Below are positions 11,801 through 25,900 of a DNA stretch of 64,000 bases, one piece after another. The stretch is from Hyperoplus lanceolatus (lineage: Eukaryota; Chordata; Actinopteri; Uranoscopiformes; Ammodytidae). A model generated the notes under the pieces. It saw nothing but the letters and a program-made list of their open reading frames with translations, had not been told where the DNA came from and made no database searches. Positions within the stretch are counted from its first letter, which is position 1, and the number at the start of each line of letters is the position of its first letter. The translations under genes and the position numbers were made by a program. The DNA lies in NCBI GenBank assembly GCA_026929865.2, contig CM049407.1, forward strand, positions 17,226,001 to 17,290,000, written 5' to 3'.

Positions 11801-14800
11801 TGCCAAACAGGTACAGTGTTATAGAATCTCAAGTTTTCAATATGAGACTGTTCTGTTGTCCATGTTTATATATGTTATAGGATCCTTAAAGCAACTTCTT
11901 TTTAACACAATCACAATATATTGTAATTGGTTGGGTGGATAAAGTAATAGGTTCAATCCAAAACCAGTAACAAGATGCAACTGGAACAAATCTATTTACA
12001 ACTGTAATAAAACCATTAGATTACCATCATATGACACCAAGCACCTATACAAAAGAAGAATCCCTGTGTTTACAGCCAGGCAGCTCCATCATTCAAATGT
12101 CTTAAATATATCAAATTTATATTTTTTTGCATCAGGAAAGTAAATCAATTTAAAGTAAGAAACTCACTCTGCAGACTCCCAGTCTTGTGGTGTCTATAGA
12201 GTAAACATGTGGATATTGATGCAGTGACTCAGTTTTTATCGTGCCTTGTTCCCTGACCTGACACAGTGATAGCCATCTGACTGGCCAGCTTTTTACTCTG
12301 TTTAGTCCTTCTGTCGTAAGAAAATAATCACTCACCGTTGCTTCATCCAAGTCAGATCTATTTCACTTCTCCTCTGTAGCCCACACTTACCGTATATTGT
12401 TGATCATATCCTTCCTCCTCCACCCTCAACCCCTTCCTCTTTTAGTTCACCCGAGGTGTTTTTTGGCAAAGATGGTGGAAGGATTGGAGGCTGCTACCAG
12501 AAAGTGATATACAAAGAGTACACAGACGATACCTTCAACAACACAAAACCACAAACACCCGATTCTCGTCACCTAGGGCTTTTAGGTGAGACCTTGAGTT
12601 CTAGATTTGGCCGGAATCTCATAACTCCCTAATTTGTTTCTTATCACTTTACCCTGGTATCTTGCCTTTTACCTTTGTTCTTTCAACATCTTTGGACTGG
12701 ACACAATGGTCTTCTGTTTGTCCAGGTCCAGTGCTGAGGGCAGAAGAAGGAGACACTCTTAGAGTGACATTCATGAATCTAGCTGATAGATACTACAGCA
12801 TTCAGCCCCATGGCCTGCACTATGACAAACACTTCCAGGGAAGCAGCTATGAGGATGGTGAGGAAAGCAGCCGGGTGCATTGCTATAGCTACAAGTTGAA
12901 GGTAGAGCCACTGTTAACCCAAATCCACCAAATCCTTCTAACTATGTAATTTGGGGAGTTGGTTGCATGATGGTAAGCATCTGAAAAGATTTCGGCATAT
13001 TCATCAATCACACTTAAAGATATTATCATTTAAGTTTGACAAACTTTACAGAAATTCTGTTTACACGAGGCGGGCTATGCTCTGGTTCTTATTACACAAT
13101 GGGCCGGTTTCGCAGACATGGATTAAGCCTAGTTCTGGACTAAATTGTACTTTCAATGGACAATCTCCATTCAAAATTCCATTTAGTCCAGGACTAGGCT
13201 TAATCCATGTCTGTGAAACTGGCCCAATGAGTATTTTTGAACCAATCACAGCAGCTTCTGCCAGAATGTTCTATGAAAACAATAACTGTTGACATGGAGA
13301 CCGTTTCATACGCCCATGCCCACACAATCCTTTCAAATGGGTAAAAAAAAAAATTTTTTTAATTAGATTTATGGACATTTATTTTCCATGACATTTTTGA
13401 AAAAGCTTATTAAAACACATATCATGTATTCATTTTTACTATTTACACCAGGTTTCCAGTGGCTTTAAGTTGTCTTTTTGATTATTAGATTTCAGGGCTC
13501 AGCTTGAGTGATAATAAAAGGGATAGGATTCATTAACGATGAGAGAATATGAGACGACACCTCTAACATGGTGACTGAAGATCTGATTGTTGCAGTTCTT
13601 TGTGGCCCAAACTGAAGGTGTTGATGAGCCAGGCTCCCACGTTGGCCCGGGGGAGAACTTCACCTACACCTGGCAGGTACTAGAAGGTCCATCATCATCT
13701 GATTCTCCCTGCATCCCCTACCTGTACTACTCTGCCACCGATCCTGCCAAGGACACCAACTCTGGATTAGTGGGCCCTCTGCTCGTGTGCAAGAAAGGAA
13801 CGCTGCGGGTGGAAAGAACGCAGGTGCTGCTTTATTATCCATTCACACGCATTTTAATTTAAAGGTGCTACGAGGAACTTTTTTATATTTCTGAAACAGT
13901 CACATTTTTCCTCTGATGATCATAAATGACATGTAACAGCAAACAAGACCATTAGTGCAAGGAATGCTATTTTGATATAGTTTTTCTAAATGCCTTTATC
14001 ATGGGTCACTTTTCCTTTTTTGCTAAAATCTGCAAACCTTGCATGTCCTAACTTTGACTGTGTGTGCATTGTTTGACAGAAAGGTGTGGATAAGGAGTTA
14101 TTCCTTCTGTTTTCCGTCATGGATGAAAACACTAGCTGGTATTTGGAGGAGAATATCAAGATGTTTGGCAGCAGCGAGACGAATCCAGACAGCGATGACT
14201 TTGAGGAGAGCAATTTGATGCATGGTAATCAGTGTGCTATTAATGGTATTGATTAAGTGTTTCCTATTATTTTTTTGTGTTTAAATGCTCCCTTTAATTT
14301 CAGCTGTAAATGGACGCATGTATGGGAACCTTCCCGGATTGGAGATGTGTGCCGGGGACAAAGTTAGATGGTACACCTTTGGCCTTGGTACAGAGGTGGA
14401 CATCCATGGAGTTTATTTCGAGGGGAACACATTCGAGAAGCAGAGCACAACACGTGACACGATCAGCCTGTTCCCTCACACCACTGCTACGGTCCTCATG
14501 CAGCCAAACACTCCTGGTTAGTCACGCACTGTACAATACACAAGATGCCCTTTGTTATCTTAAAGTAGATGCACACAGAAAGTGATGTTAGGTTTCAATA
14601 CAGATAGAGGTACAAAGTGTGTCATTAAGATACTGTCAGGTTACTTATTTCTATAATACTCGTACAAAACTTGAGTGTGGATTCCTGAACTCCAAAGATC
14701 AACAAGGGAAAACTGTTAAGCCATATAAATTTGTGTCTGAAATGTCTCAGACTCCTAGTTCAGAATGGTTTTAAATTTTATTTACTGCTGCCTAATTGAA

Positions 14801-17800
14801 AAATGTACATTCTAAATCTATGTACTTGGCAAAATGTGTATTTTAAAACTATGTTCATATATCACACATCATCATAGTAAATAGTAAAGCCCAAAAATCC
14901 AAGTGAAGTAAAAATAAGCAAAAACAGAGCAATGTTGTAATAAAAAATAGTCTAGGTTTCAGGCTTATCCAACATGTCGACATTTGTAGCACACTAGATG
15001 TCATCCGAAAAAAGTGTGTAAAGAGAGCCATGGTAAAAGTTGCTTTGCACCAATGCAAAGTGTTAAACACATCCATTCATATATATCTAAACCCTGAACC
15101 TCTTTTCATCCTCCTGGCACAGGTGTGTACGAGGTAAGCTGCAGAGTCACAGACCACTACTCAGCTGGCATGAGGCAGAGGTACTCAGTGAGCCAATGCC
15201 CCAAACACAAAGTGAAGCACACACACACACAGCCGACCAAGATCGTTCAGTATTTCATTAGTGCTGAAGAATTAGAGTGGGACTTCTCGCCCGACAGAGA
15301 CTGGGAGTTTGAGAAACACCATGGCCAATCAGAGGACAGGTGTGTGGGTGTGGGTGTGTGTGTGTGTGTGTGTGTGTCTAAGATAATTGTAGGATGATGT
15401 ATTTCATTGTTGTAGCCTTTTATTAGTGGCACAAATTATTACTGTTTGTAACGGAAGCAAATTGCTACATGTCTCTCCACAGCCCAGGCAATATATTTGT
15501 GGATAAGGGGAAACGCATGATTGGCTCTCGCTATAAGAAGGTGGTGTACAGAGAATACACCGATGACGCCTTCAGCGTTAAGAAGAAACGGAGACAGCAC
15601 TTGGGAATTCTAGGTGAGCTCGGCCACCCTGTCTGCCGCTTTTCGCTGAAGAGCCTGACAGAAGACGTTATGGCTGTTTCCTTCTCTCCTTTAGGTCCAA
15701 TCATCAAAGCAGAGGTCGGAGAGCAGATCGTGATCACGTTCAAGAACAAAGCCAGCAGGCCGTACTCCATAAGCGCGCATGGGGTTAAAGCCAGCGGTGC
15801 ACACATTCCTGTCCAGCCTGGTGAGAATGGAATTTGAATTGAGTACGTAACAATTGCATGCCGTTCCTGTTGTTTTCTAACAAAAGGATCAAACTGCTGA
15901 ACACTGAAGCAGTTGTGACTGATGTTTTCTGTGTGTGTGTGTGTTGTGTCCTCCTGCCTTCAGGCTTCATAATCGAGTTGACGTGGGACGTTCCTCCAAG
16001 CTCTGGTCCAGGGGTTTCTGATCCTAACTGCATCTCTTACGCCTACTACTCCAGCGTTGATTTCATTAGGGTAAATATATACACTGTATGCACCAACAGT
16101 CCCATTTATTTAAATGTACCTTAAAGGAGAAGTAAGTGATATGATCATATTTAGTGATGTTTTAGCCAACTTTACATGTCAGTGACTGCAATTAGCATTC
16201 CCTTCCCTTGTCCCTACGTCGCCACCACATGAACGCGCAGCCGTCTTCTTCAGATAGTGCCACGATGGAGAGCGGCAAGTCATCGTTCACTGGCACAGAG
16301 ACCCGCCTCTTTATAGTGCTCCGTCTCCTGATTGGATAAAAGCAAGCAGATACTCGAAGTTTTATCTGCCAATTACTGCAAAGTAAGAGTGATTTAACAC
16401 GTATATTAACACATTAATATCACTTACTTCTCCTTTAATTAGATGATAAGATAGGAGTGGAAGTATGACATGTTTGTGACAGAGCGGGGGTTTACTGGTT
16501 CATTGTTCCAGGATCTGTACAGTGGTCTCCTGGGGCCCCTGGTGATATGCAGGCCCGGGACACTGCGGCGCGGCGAGGGGCCCGACAGACAGAGGGGGGA
16601 CGTGGAAAAGGAGTTTGCCCTTCTCTTCATGGTGCACGATGAAAACCAGTCGTGGTACCTGGAGGACAACATCAGAACATACCTCGGTGCCGACCCCGAC
16701 ACTTTCAGTCGGGACGAAGACTTTGAGGAGAGTAACATGATGCACGGTGAGAGATAAGAAAGATTGGAGGGGGTGGCAGCCAGAGGGGTTAAGGTCATAT
16801 CCATGAAAGTATTTAAGTGGAGTTTTATGGATCCTCCCCGAAAGAAAAAGCAGGGTCAACCCAGCAGGGAAAGCATTAGTGTGGGATTTAACATAAGAAA
16901 AGGAAGATAGAAACCCGTGGGATAAACCAAGAACACAGTGTAGAATTGACCATAAAGTATTGATAGTTTTCATTGTTTTTGCCCACAAGGTCTTGCAGCC
17001 TAACAGTTTTTGAATCAAACGGTAGTGCCTTAACATACACTTATAAGGCCGAAAGTGGTTGCTTGCGTGCGCTCATAAAATTATATCATATTCGGCATGT
17101 CAATACTGTGTTTATTGTCCTACTTTGTACAGTATACAGTATCTCACAAAAGTGAGTACACCCCTCACATTTCTTCACATTTTTCTTTATATCTTTCCAT
17201 GCGACAACACTGAATAAATGACACTTTGATACAATGTAAAGTAGTCAGTGTACAGCTTGTATAACAGTGTAAATTTACTGTCCCCTCAAAATAACTCGAC
17301 ACACAGCCATTAATGTCTAAACTGCTGGCAACAAAAGTGAGTACACCCCTTAGAAAAATTTTACAAATTGGGCCCAAAGTGTCAATATTTTGCTTTGCCA
17401 TCATTATTGTCTAGCACTGCCTTAACCCTCTTGGGCATGTAGTTCACTAGAGCTTCACAGGTTGCCACTGGAACCCTCTTCTACCCATTCATGACGACAT
17501 CAAGGAGCTGGTGGATATTAGAGTCCTTGCGCTCCTCCATCTCCCGTTTGAGGATGCCCCAAAGATGCTCAATAGGGTTTAAGACTGGAGACATGCTTGG
17601 CCAGTCCATAACCTTTACCCTCAGCTTCTTTAGCAAGCCAGTGGTCGTTCGGAGGTGTGTTTGGGGTCGTTATCATGTTGCAGTACTGCCCTGCGGCCCA
17701 GTTTATGAAGGGAGGGGATCATGCTCTGCTTCAGTATGTCACAGTACATGTTAGAATTCAATGAACTGTAGATCCCCAGTGCTGGCAGCACTCATGCAGC

Positions 17801-19905
17801 CCCAGACCATGACACTCCAACCACCATGCTTGACTATAGGCAAGACACACTTGTCTTTGTACTCCTCACCTGGTTGCCGCTCCACACTCTTAACACCATC
17901 TGAACCAAATAAATGTATCTTGGTCTCATCAGACCACAGGACATGGTTGCAGTAATCCATGTCCGTAGTCTGTTTGTCTTCAGCAAACTTTTGTGGGGTT
18001 TCTTGTGCATCATCTTTAGAATAGGCTTCCTTCTGGGATGACAGCCATGTAGACCAGTATGATGCAGAGTGCGGCGTATGGTCTGAGCACTGACAGGTTG
18101 ACCCCCCACCCCTTCAAGCCCTTCAGCAATGCTGGCAGCACTCATACGTCTATTTTCCAAAGCCAACCTCTGTGTACGACGCTGACCACGTGCACTCAAC
18201 CTTCGTAAACTGGGCCGCAGGGTGGTATTGCAACATGATAACGACCCCAAACACACCTCCAAGACGACCAGTGGCTTGCTAAAAAAGCTGAGGGTAAAGG
18301 TTATGGCCTGGCCAAACATGTCTCCAGACCTAAACCCTATTGAGCATCTTTGGGGCATCCTCAAACAGAAGGTGGAGGAGCGCAAGGTCTTTAATATCCA
18401 CCAGCTCTGTGATGCTGTCATAAATGGGTGGAAGAGGGTTCCAGTTGCAACCTGTGAAGCTCTAGTGAACTACATGCCCAAGAGGGTTAAGGCAGTGCTA
18501 GACAATAATGATGGCAAAGCAAAATATTGACACTTTGGGCCCAATTTGTAAAATTTTTCTAAGGGGTGTACTCACTTTTGTTGCCAGCAGTTTAGACATT
18601 AATGGCTGTGTGTCGAGTTATTTTGAGGGGACAGTAAATTTACACTGTTATACAAGCTGTACACTGACTACTTTACATTGTATCAAAGTGTCATTTCTTC
18701 AGTGTTGTCCCATGGAAAGATATAAAGAAAAATGTGAAGAAATGTGAGGGGTGTACTCACTTTTGTGAGATACTGTATATCTTTAAATAAGTGACCCTGA
18801 CATCCAATAAGTCCTCTAAATACAAATTGAAAAGGATATACTAATGATTGATGGTGGAACATAGTCAAAAGCGGTTCATGTTCTTCCAAACAGCAACACA
18901 TGTCCCTATTGAGGCCAGCCTTGGCCTCCCAAAGACACCCCCTAGTGTTCAAAGGAAAATAACAAAAATACTGAACAATTGGAAGACATGGCTCTTACTA
19001 GAGATATGAAATACATAATATAATACATGAAGCTTATAATAAATAACATATACACAACAAATGGGTAAACCCATTACACAAGCTCTAATGGAACAATGAG
19101 AATAAAGTTACAGTCTAGTGACAATTTTAAGCTGAGATTTGCCATCCTACAAGTCAAATATAGAAAATGAAAGTGTAGCCCAACTAAATTACATCCTATA
19201 TTGGATTTAATATTAGTTTTTCATAAGAGAATTTGGTAAGTGTTTAAAATATCCTTAAGGTTTTTTCTGTTGTTTGTAGGAAGTCTAAATTGTGGTTTCC
19301 CTGTTGCACTGGTCTTTGTCTGATTCTGTCTGTGTGCTAATCTTTATGTGTGAACGTTTCTATTGAAGGGATCAATGGTAAGCTGTACGGTAACCTCCAC
19401 GGACTGGTGATGATGCAGGGCCAGAAAGTTGACTGGTACCTACTGGGCATGGGCAATGAAGTAGACATGCACACCGTTCACTTCCACGCCGAGACTTTCA
19501 CCTACAAGGTAACCCATTGCAGCTACATTGATTGATTTATGACTTATATAAAAAGAAGTCCTATCAGAAGGTTGTCCTGAAACACAGAAAATGGTGTAGA
19601 ACCGGTCCGGTTGAGAAACTGTAAATCAAATAATAGAATTCTGATATTGACCTTGGCAGGAAAACCACAGAGGAAGCTTCTGACACAATACAAAAAAAGC
19701 ACTTGTTACACCTGCATGTAGCACATACATGTGGCACTCTGTAGTTTGGTTTATTTGAAGCAATATTACTTACGTGATTGTTGTTGTTCTGAGTTTGTAT
19801 GAACATGGTTGAATGCACTTACTGGAAGTCACTTTGGATCAAAGTGTCAGCTAAGTAAAATTTAATGTTTCTCGGGTTACATTAGTCACTGAGCACTTAC
19901 TTCCT

Positions 19906-19941
<36 letters not shown>

Positions 19942-22900
19942 AGACGGACCTTGTGCACCGTGCAGACGTTTTCGACCTCTTTCCCGGGACTTTCCAGACT
20001 GTGGAGATGGTTGCAGGGAACCCAGGGACTTGGTTGCTCCACTGTCACGTGACTGACCACATCAATGCCGGAATGGAGACCACGTTCACCATCAAAGGTG
20101 TGTGTGCCTGTGTTTGTTTGTGAAGGATGTACAGTATGTTTGCATATTCAGTATTTACATGGGTAAGAAAATCAAATGAAGAGGGTTGGGATAACGTTTC
20201 GATTTTTATCTTTTTCAATTCCAGAAAACTCCTCACAAGGTAAGACTTGTTTTATTTACCAATTGACTACACTACAGTTTGTACGTGCTGTGTAGATGTT
20301 GCGGTGTGGTAGCTGTTACCACCTTAAAATGACATTAATAAATATGTAAGGACAATTATAAAGGAATTTAATTCAGCAGAAATTGGAAGTAGCCCACAAC
20401 CTATACAATAACCTCACAGAGTCTGAAATTGAGTAATTTTCTTTTCCATTCATTTATTTATAGTATGTCAATTAATGAGCAGACTCTGAAACTCGCGTAT
20501 GACCCTTTCGGTAACACTTTAGTTTGATAGTCCACTGTTGACACTCAACAAGCCATCAGTAGATATGCAGTTGCATGTCAACAGTGAATGAGTTAACTAT
20601 CTCAACAGATAAGTAATATGTATTCAACTAACTGTAAGTTAACTATAAGTTGCACAATTAGTAGATGTTTAGTTGATATTCAACAATGAGTTAGTTGACA
20701 CTCAACAGAACTGTCAAGAAACATGTAATATGCATTCAACTAAGTGTTAGTTAACTATAGGATCATTTTATTTTGTTAATTTCTTTTTACAAAAACAGTC
20801 TGCAACAGACATTATAATTTTTACTACATGTTCTTTACAAATATTCAACTATCAGTTGAGTGTCAACTTCTAGTAAGTTGACTATCAACTGCTGTTATTA
20901 ACCAATACTCAACCTACATTTCATATGGATCAACTTTCCCCCCACTCACAAGGGACACATCTAATGAATGAACATTCAACCCTCTGTTGATCATATATGT
21001 TCATTGTAAAATAAAAATGAGAATATTTTATCAATAGGCACCCTGTGTAGGTGACAATCTGTTGATTGTCATATGACTGTCGACAAACTATCAGTCAATA
21101 TTCAACTAAGCATTAGTAGAGAGGTCTTAGGACTGTCGAGTTAAAGTGAAAACAGTTTAGTGTCTACACACTATTAACAGAGCAAAACAGAGAAAATAGT
21201 TGATTCTCAACAAACTATGGTTGCGTTCCGAATCGCATACTTTCTACTATATAGTATGTAGAAAAAACATTTAGGATGTCCCGATTCTTGTGGCCAGATT
21301 TAGGATGGTTAGAAGTACCCGGATGTCCTACTTCCAAAATAGAGACAAGTTTTGCTCAACTGACGAGTAACACTGGATGACCCCAAAGTAATGAATATGG
21401 AATATGCAAACATGTATTCACATACAGTTTAGTGTCTATAAACACAATTCATTCAGAAAGATACGTGTGAAGCGAGACAGCTCTAGGCTCATGCTAACGG
21501 TCCTAATGTAGCTAGCGTGCTAACTGTGGCGCTAATGCTAACGTAGCTATGCTAGCGGGAGGCCGCGTCGCTAATATATATCACATTATTCTTACATACA
21601 CAAAACGATATCTCACAAATACCTCAGTTAACTCACCAATTATTTCCTTTGGCTAATGGCAGCATTATTGTGACCCCAACGGGTCTTTAGTGTGAGATGG
21701 ATGGTGTTGTGTAGAATGGTCATAGAGATTATATGTTTTTTTAATTAAAAAATAATGTTAATTTGTATAAGGTTCAGTGAGAATTGTATTTGATTAGGGT
21801 ACCAAATATATTTCATTTAAGCAATACAAAGCATTATGTTACAGTCATCAAAGTTTGGGAAACCCTCTCAGCCGGCATTATAATTGACTCTGCTTTCACA
21901 CAAAAAAGATAAAAGTGTTATGTCTTTAATTTACCAGGAACAGCTAAGTACTGGGATGTTTTGCAAACAAAGATTTTTTGAAAAGCAGTATTTAGTTTTA
22001 TGAAATTAAATAAAATGTGGAAAAACTGGCTGTGCAAAAATATGGGAACCCTTGTGGTTTTGCTGATTTTAATGCATGTAACAGCATGTAAAACTGAGGA
22101 TTTTAAACACAAAATTGGTTGGATTATGTTAAGCCTTGAACCTCAAATAAAGGTCTTTTTAATCATGAGAAAAGGTGTTTTAGGTGCCTAAATGCAAGTT
22201 GCACTTCTCTTTGACTCTCTGCAGAAGTGAGACAGAATGGGATCATCAAAACAGCTCCCGAAAGATCTTAAAAACAAAGATTATTCATTGTCATGGTTTA
22301 GGGAAGGCTACAAGAAGCTTTCCCAAAGGTTTCAATTGTCAATTTCTACTGTAAGGAATGTTGTCAGGGAATGGAAGGACGCAGGCACAGTTGCAGTTAA
22401 ACCCAGGTCTAGCAGACCAAGAAAAGTACAAGAGCGGCATATGCGGCGGATTGTGAGAATGGTTGCACACTACCAACAGATCACCTCCAAAGACCTGCAA
22501 GAACATCTGGCTGCAGATGGTGTATCTGTACATGGTTCAACAATTCAGTGCAATTTGCACCAAAACATCTGTATGGCCGGGTGATGAGAAGGAAGCCCTT
22601 TCTGCACCCACGCCACAGATACAGTTGCTTGGAGTATGCTAAAGCTCATTTAGACAAGCCAGATTCATATTGGAAGAAAATGCTTTGGACTGATGAGACC
22701 AAAAATAAGTTATTTGGTCATTATAAAAAGTGCTTTACGTGGCGAAAGGAGAAAACTGCAATCCAAGTAAAACACCTGCTACCTACTTTCAAATTTGGTG
22801 GAGGTTCAATCATGCTGTGGCCACTTCAGGGACTGGGGCCCTGGTTAAAGTGGATAGTCGGATGAATTCAACCCAGTTTCAACAGATTATTCAGGATAAT

Positions 22901-25900
22901 GTTCAAGCATCAGTCACAAAGTTGAAGTTGCGCAGGGGTTGGATATTCCAAATTCCTGCAGAGAGAAAAGTACAATGTTCTGATATGGCCGTCGCAGTCT
23001 TGAATATCATCGACAATCTGTGGGATGATTTGAAGCAGGCTTTCCATGCTCGGCAGCCATCACATTTAACTGAACTGGATCCCTTTGTATGTAAGAATGT
23101 TAAAAATACCTACATCCAGGATCCAGACACTCATCACAGGCTACCAGAGGCTGTTATTTTTGCAAAAGGAGGCATTTCTTTTGGGGTGCCCAAATTTATG
23201 CACCAGTCAAATTTTGTTATGATGCTTATTGCATATTTTCTATTATTCCAATAAACAAAATGACACCGCTGAATTGCTTCTGTTTACCTAAGGCAGGGGT
23301 TCTCAAACTTGTGATAGCTGAGGGCCAATTTAGGAACCCAAAATTGGACCGAGGGCCGCCGAAGGAAAAAAATGGAAAAAACTGAAATAATTTCAATGGC
23401 CAGGTTGTGTCTTTACAGTCTACATGTATTGGTCTGCATCCAATAATGTGTAATTAACACATTTTAATTAATAAATGAAGGGCTAGGTTTCATTTCAACA
23501 TTGGGGGGGGGGGACATTAAGAGCGGAGGTCTGGGGGTTGTCCCCTAGAAAAAATTGAGGTTCAAACACTTCATTTTGTGCATTCTGGTTAATTTTTATG
23601 CAGTAATTTGTGTCTTTGTATTTATTTATGGTGGACATGTTAAGGAAAAGACAACTAGCTCCCATTGACACAAATCTAATGGAATATAAATCAGTAAGGC
23701 ACTGAGGCATTCTGTATTGCATTCAAATATTTATTCTACTTTATTGTTCAAAACTTTCTGCACATTGAAAACGTATCACCTTTTTTGGAGTGTGTTTTTG
23801 TAGGACTCAATTCTCATGATGTAGCAGCAGTGTTAACTATTATGACACTATACATTGGAAATTAACAGGGTGGGCTATCAGCAGCCAGCTAAGCAGATAG
23901 ATCCATGGCTATCAGTAGCTAGCTAACGTTAGCTTGTTAGCTAAACTTTAGGCAAAAGAGCATAGAAAGAGTTAGAAACCAGATAATGTTAGCATCCATC
24001 CTTAGACACTTGACCTAATCTAATTCACCTTGAAGGTGAGAAAGTGCATCGTATTGGGCTTAACAAGCTCACTATCTAACAACTTACATTGGGACCATTA
24101 CACTGCCTGCTGCACTGCGGGAGGCTGACCAGCCGTCTGCAACGAGAGGCAGAGGCCAGCCGAACGTCGGCAAGTTTAAGATGGTACGGTACACTGTAGG
24201 GGTGTTATTATTAATAATTGGGGAATGAATATAAACAATTAGGAGGGATATTTAAGTGTTTTTCGACCCCTGTACTGATTTTACTGTTACGGGGGACGCA
24301 TCCCCTCCGTGCGTTTCAATAAAAAAAAATTAGAAAAATTATAATTTATTTTTTTATAATTCATAATTCAATGCGGGCCGCCGGATATGTTTCTGCGGGC
24401 CGCACTTTGAGAACCACTGACCTAAGGTATGTCATATATGTAAAGGAATTTGCTTCTTTGAAATCCCAGCTAATGATTAACAAAAATCCCCAAAATTAGA
24501 AGGGGGTCCCAAACTTTTTCATAATGACTGTATCTAATGTGGAACCATTATGCTATAATGATTTGGATAAAGGAAACCAAAATGCATTTGAACTATTTTG
24601 TGGTAATTCTCAGATAATTTCTTTCTATGTTGATCAACTGGGTGATCAGCTAGGCTATAGCAGGCCTGGAGAGTGGCCAGCAAACCCAAGAACCGGAGCT
24701 AAAGAGAGTGAAAAATTATTCCAATGTGCTCATTGAAATAACAGTGGCAGGACCAGGTTAAACTAGTTTTTAGTCACAAGAGATGATAATTATGTTGTTT
24801 TACCTGCAGTCCATAATTAAAAATGGCACTGTTATGTTTTTGATTTTTGTTGAGAAACAACAATGATATACACTTCAAGGAAGAGAGAGTAGAAAATATA
24901 TATTTTACATTTACTTGTCCAACCTAACTGCTGAATCAGTGTGTCTTGTTTCACCATTTCAGCAATACATTTTCTCCCAAGTGACCTGGAGCTTCTGATA
25001 TTCTGGTCCACAACAAAATTATATATTTTTGGTAACACTTTACAATAAGTTACACAAAATTGTAGTAGCTACTACATACCTACTACATAGATATGTGTTA
25101 CCTACTACATAGGGTTTTTTTTTGTGCTACCTAACACATGGGTTTTTTTTGTGTTACCTACTACATAGGGTTTTTTCTTGTGCTACCTAACAGGTTTTTT
25201 TTGTGTTACCTACTACATAGGGTTTTTTTGTGTTATCTACTACATAGGTTTTTTTTTGTGTTACCTAACACAAAGGTTTTTTTTTGTTTTGTGCTACCTA
25301 ACACATAGGGTTTTTTTGTGCTACCTACTACATAGGGTTTTTTTGTGCTACCTAACACATAGGGTTTGTTTTTTGTGTTACCTACTACATAGTTTTTTTT
25401 GTGCTACCTATGTGTAAGGTAGCACAAAAAAACCTATGTAGTAGGTAACACAAAAAAAACCCTGTGTTAGGTAGCACAAAAAAAAACCGTTATGTAGTTG
25501 GTAAAAACCCTATGTAGTAAGTAACACAAAAAAAAACAATGTGTTAGTTTTTTTTGTGCTACCTAACACATACAGTATCTCACAAAAGTGAGTACACCCC
25601 TCACATTTCTTCACATTTTTCTTTATATCTTTCCATGGGACAACACTGAAGAAATGACACTTTGATACAATGTAAGTAGTCAGTGTACACTTGTATAACA
25701 TGTAAATTTACTTCCCCTCAAAATAACTCGACACACAGCCATTAATGTCTAAACTGCTGGCAACAAAAGTGAGTACACCCCTTAGAAAATTTTACAAATT
25801 GGGCCCAAAGTGTCAATATTTTGCTTTGCCATCATTATTTTCTAGCACTGCCTTAACCCTCTTGGGCATGTAGTTCACTAGAGCTTCACAGGTTGCAACT

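Noticed and set aside
13596..13617. Alternative acceptor after TTGTTGCAG at 13595 for ferroxidase exon 9
   Set aside because: It enters in phase 0 while exon 8 ends in phase 1, so the frame would break. The acceptor at 13617 keeps the frame and gives [20 protein letters not shown], collinear with relatives.
18508..18747. Repeated 79-codon open frame, nearly identical at 17165-17404 (minus) and 26918-27157 (plus)
   Set aside because: The repetition of [13 protein letters not shown] at three places looks like a conserved small protein, but it is only the terminal inverted repeat of the fold-back Tc1 family read through.
25095..25560. CRISPR-like array of repeats and spacers
   Set aside because: The T-rich 'spacers' are not unique, the repeats are inverted around a centre, and this is a eukaryotic minisatellite within a transposon.
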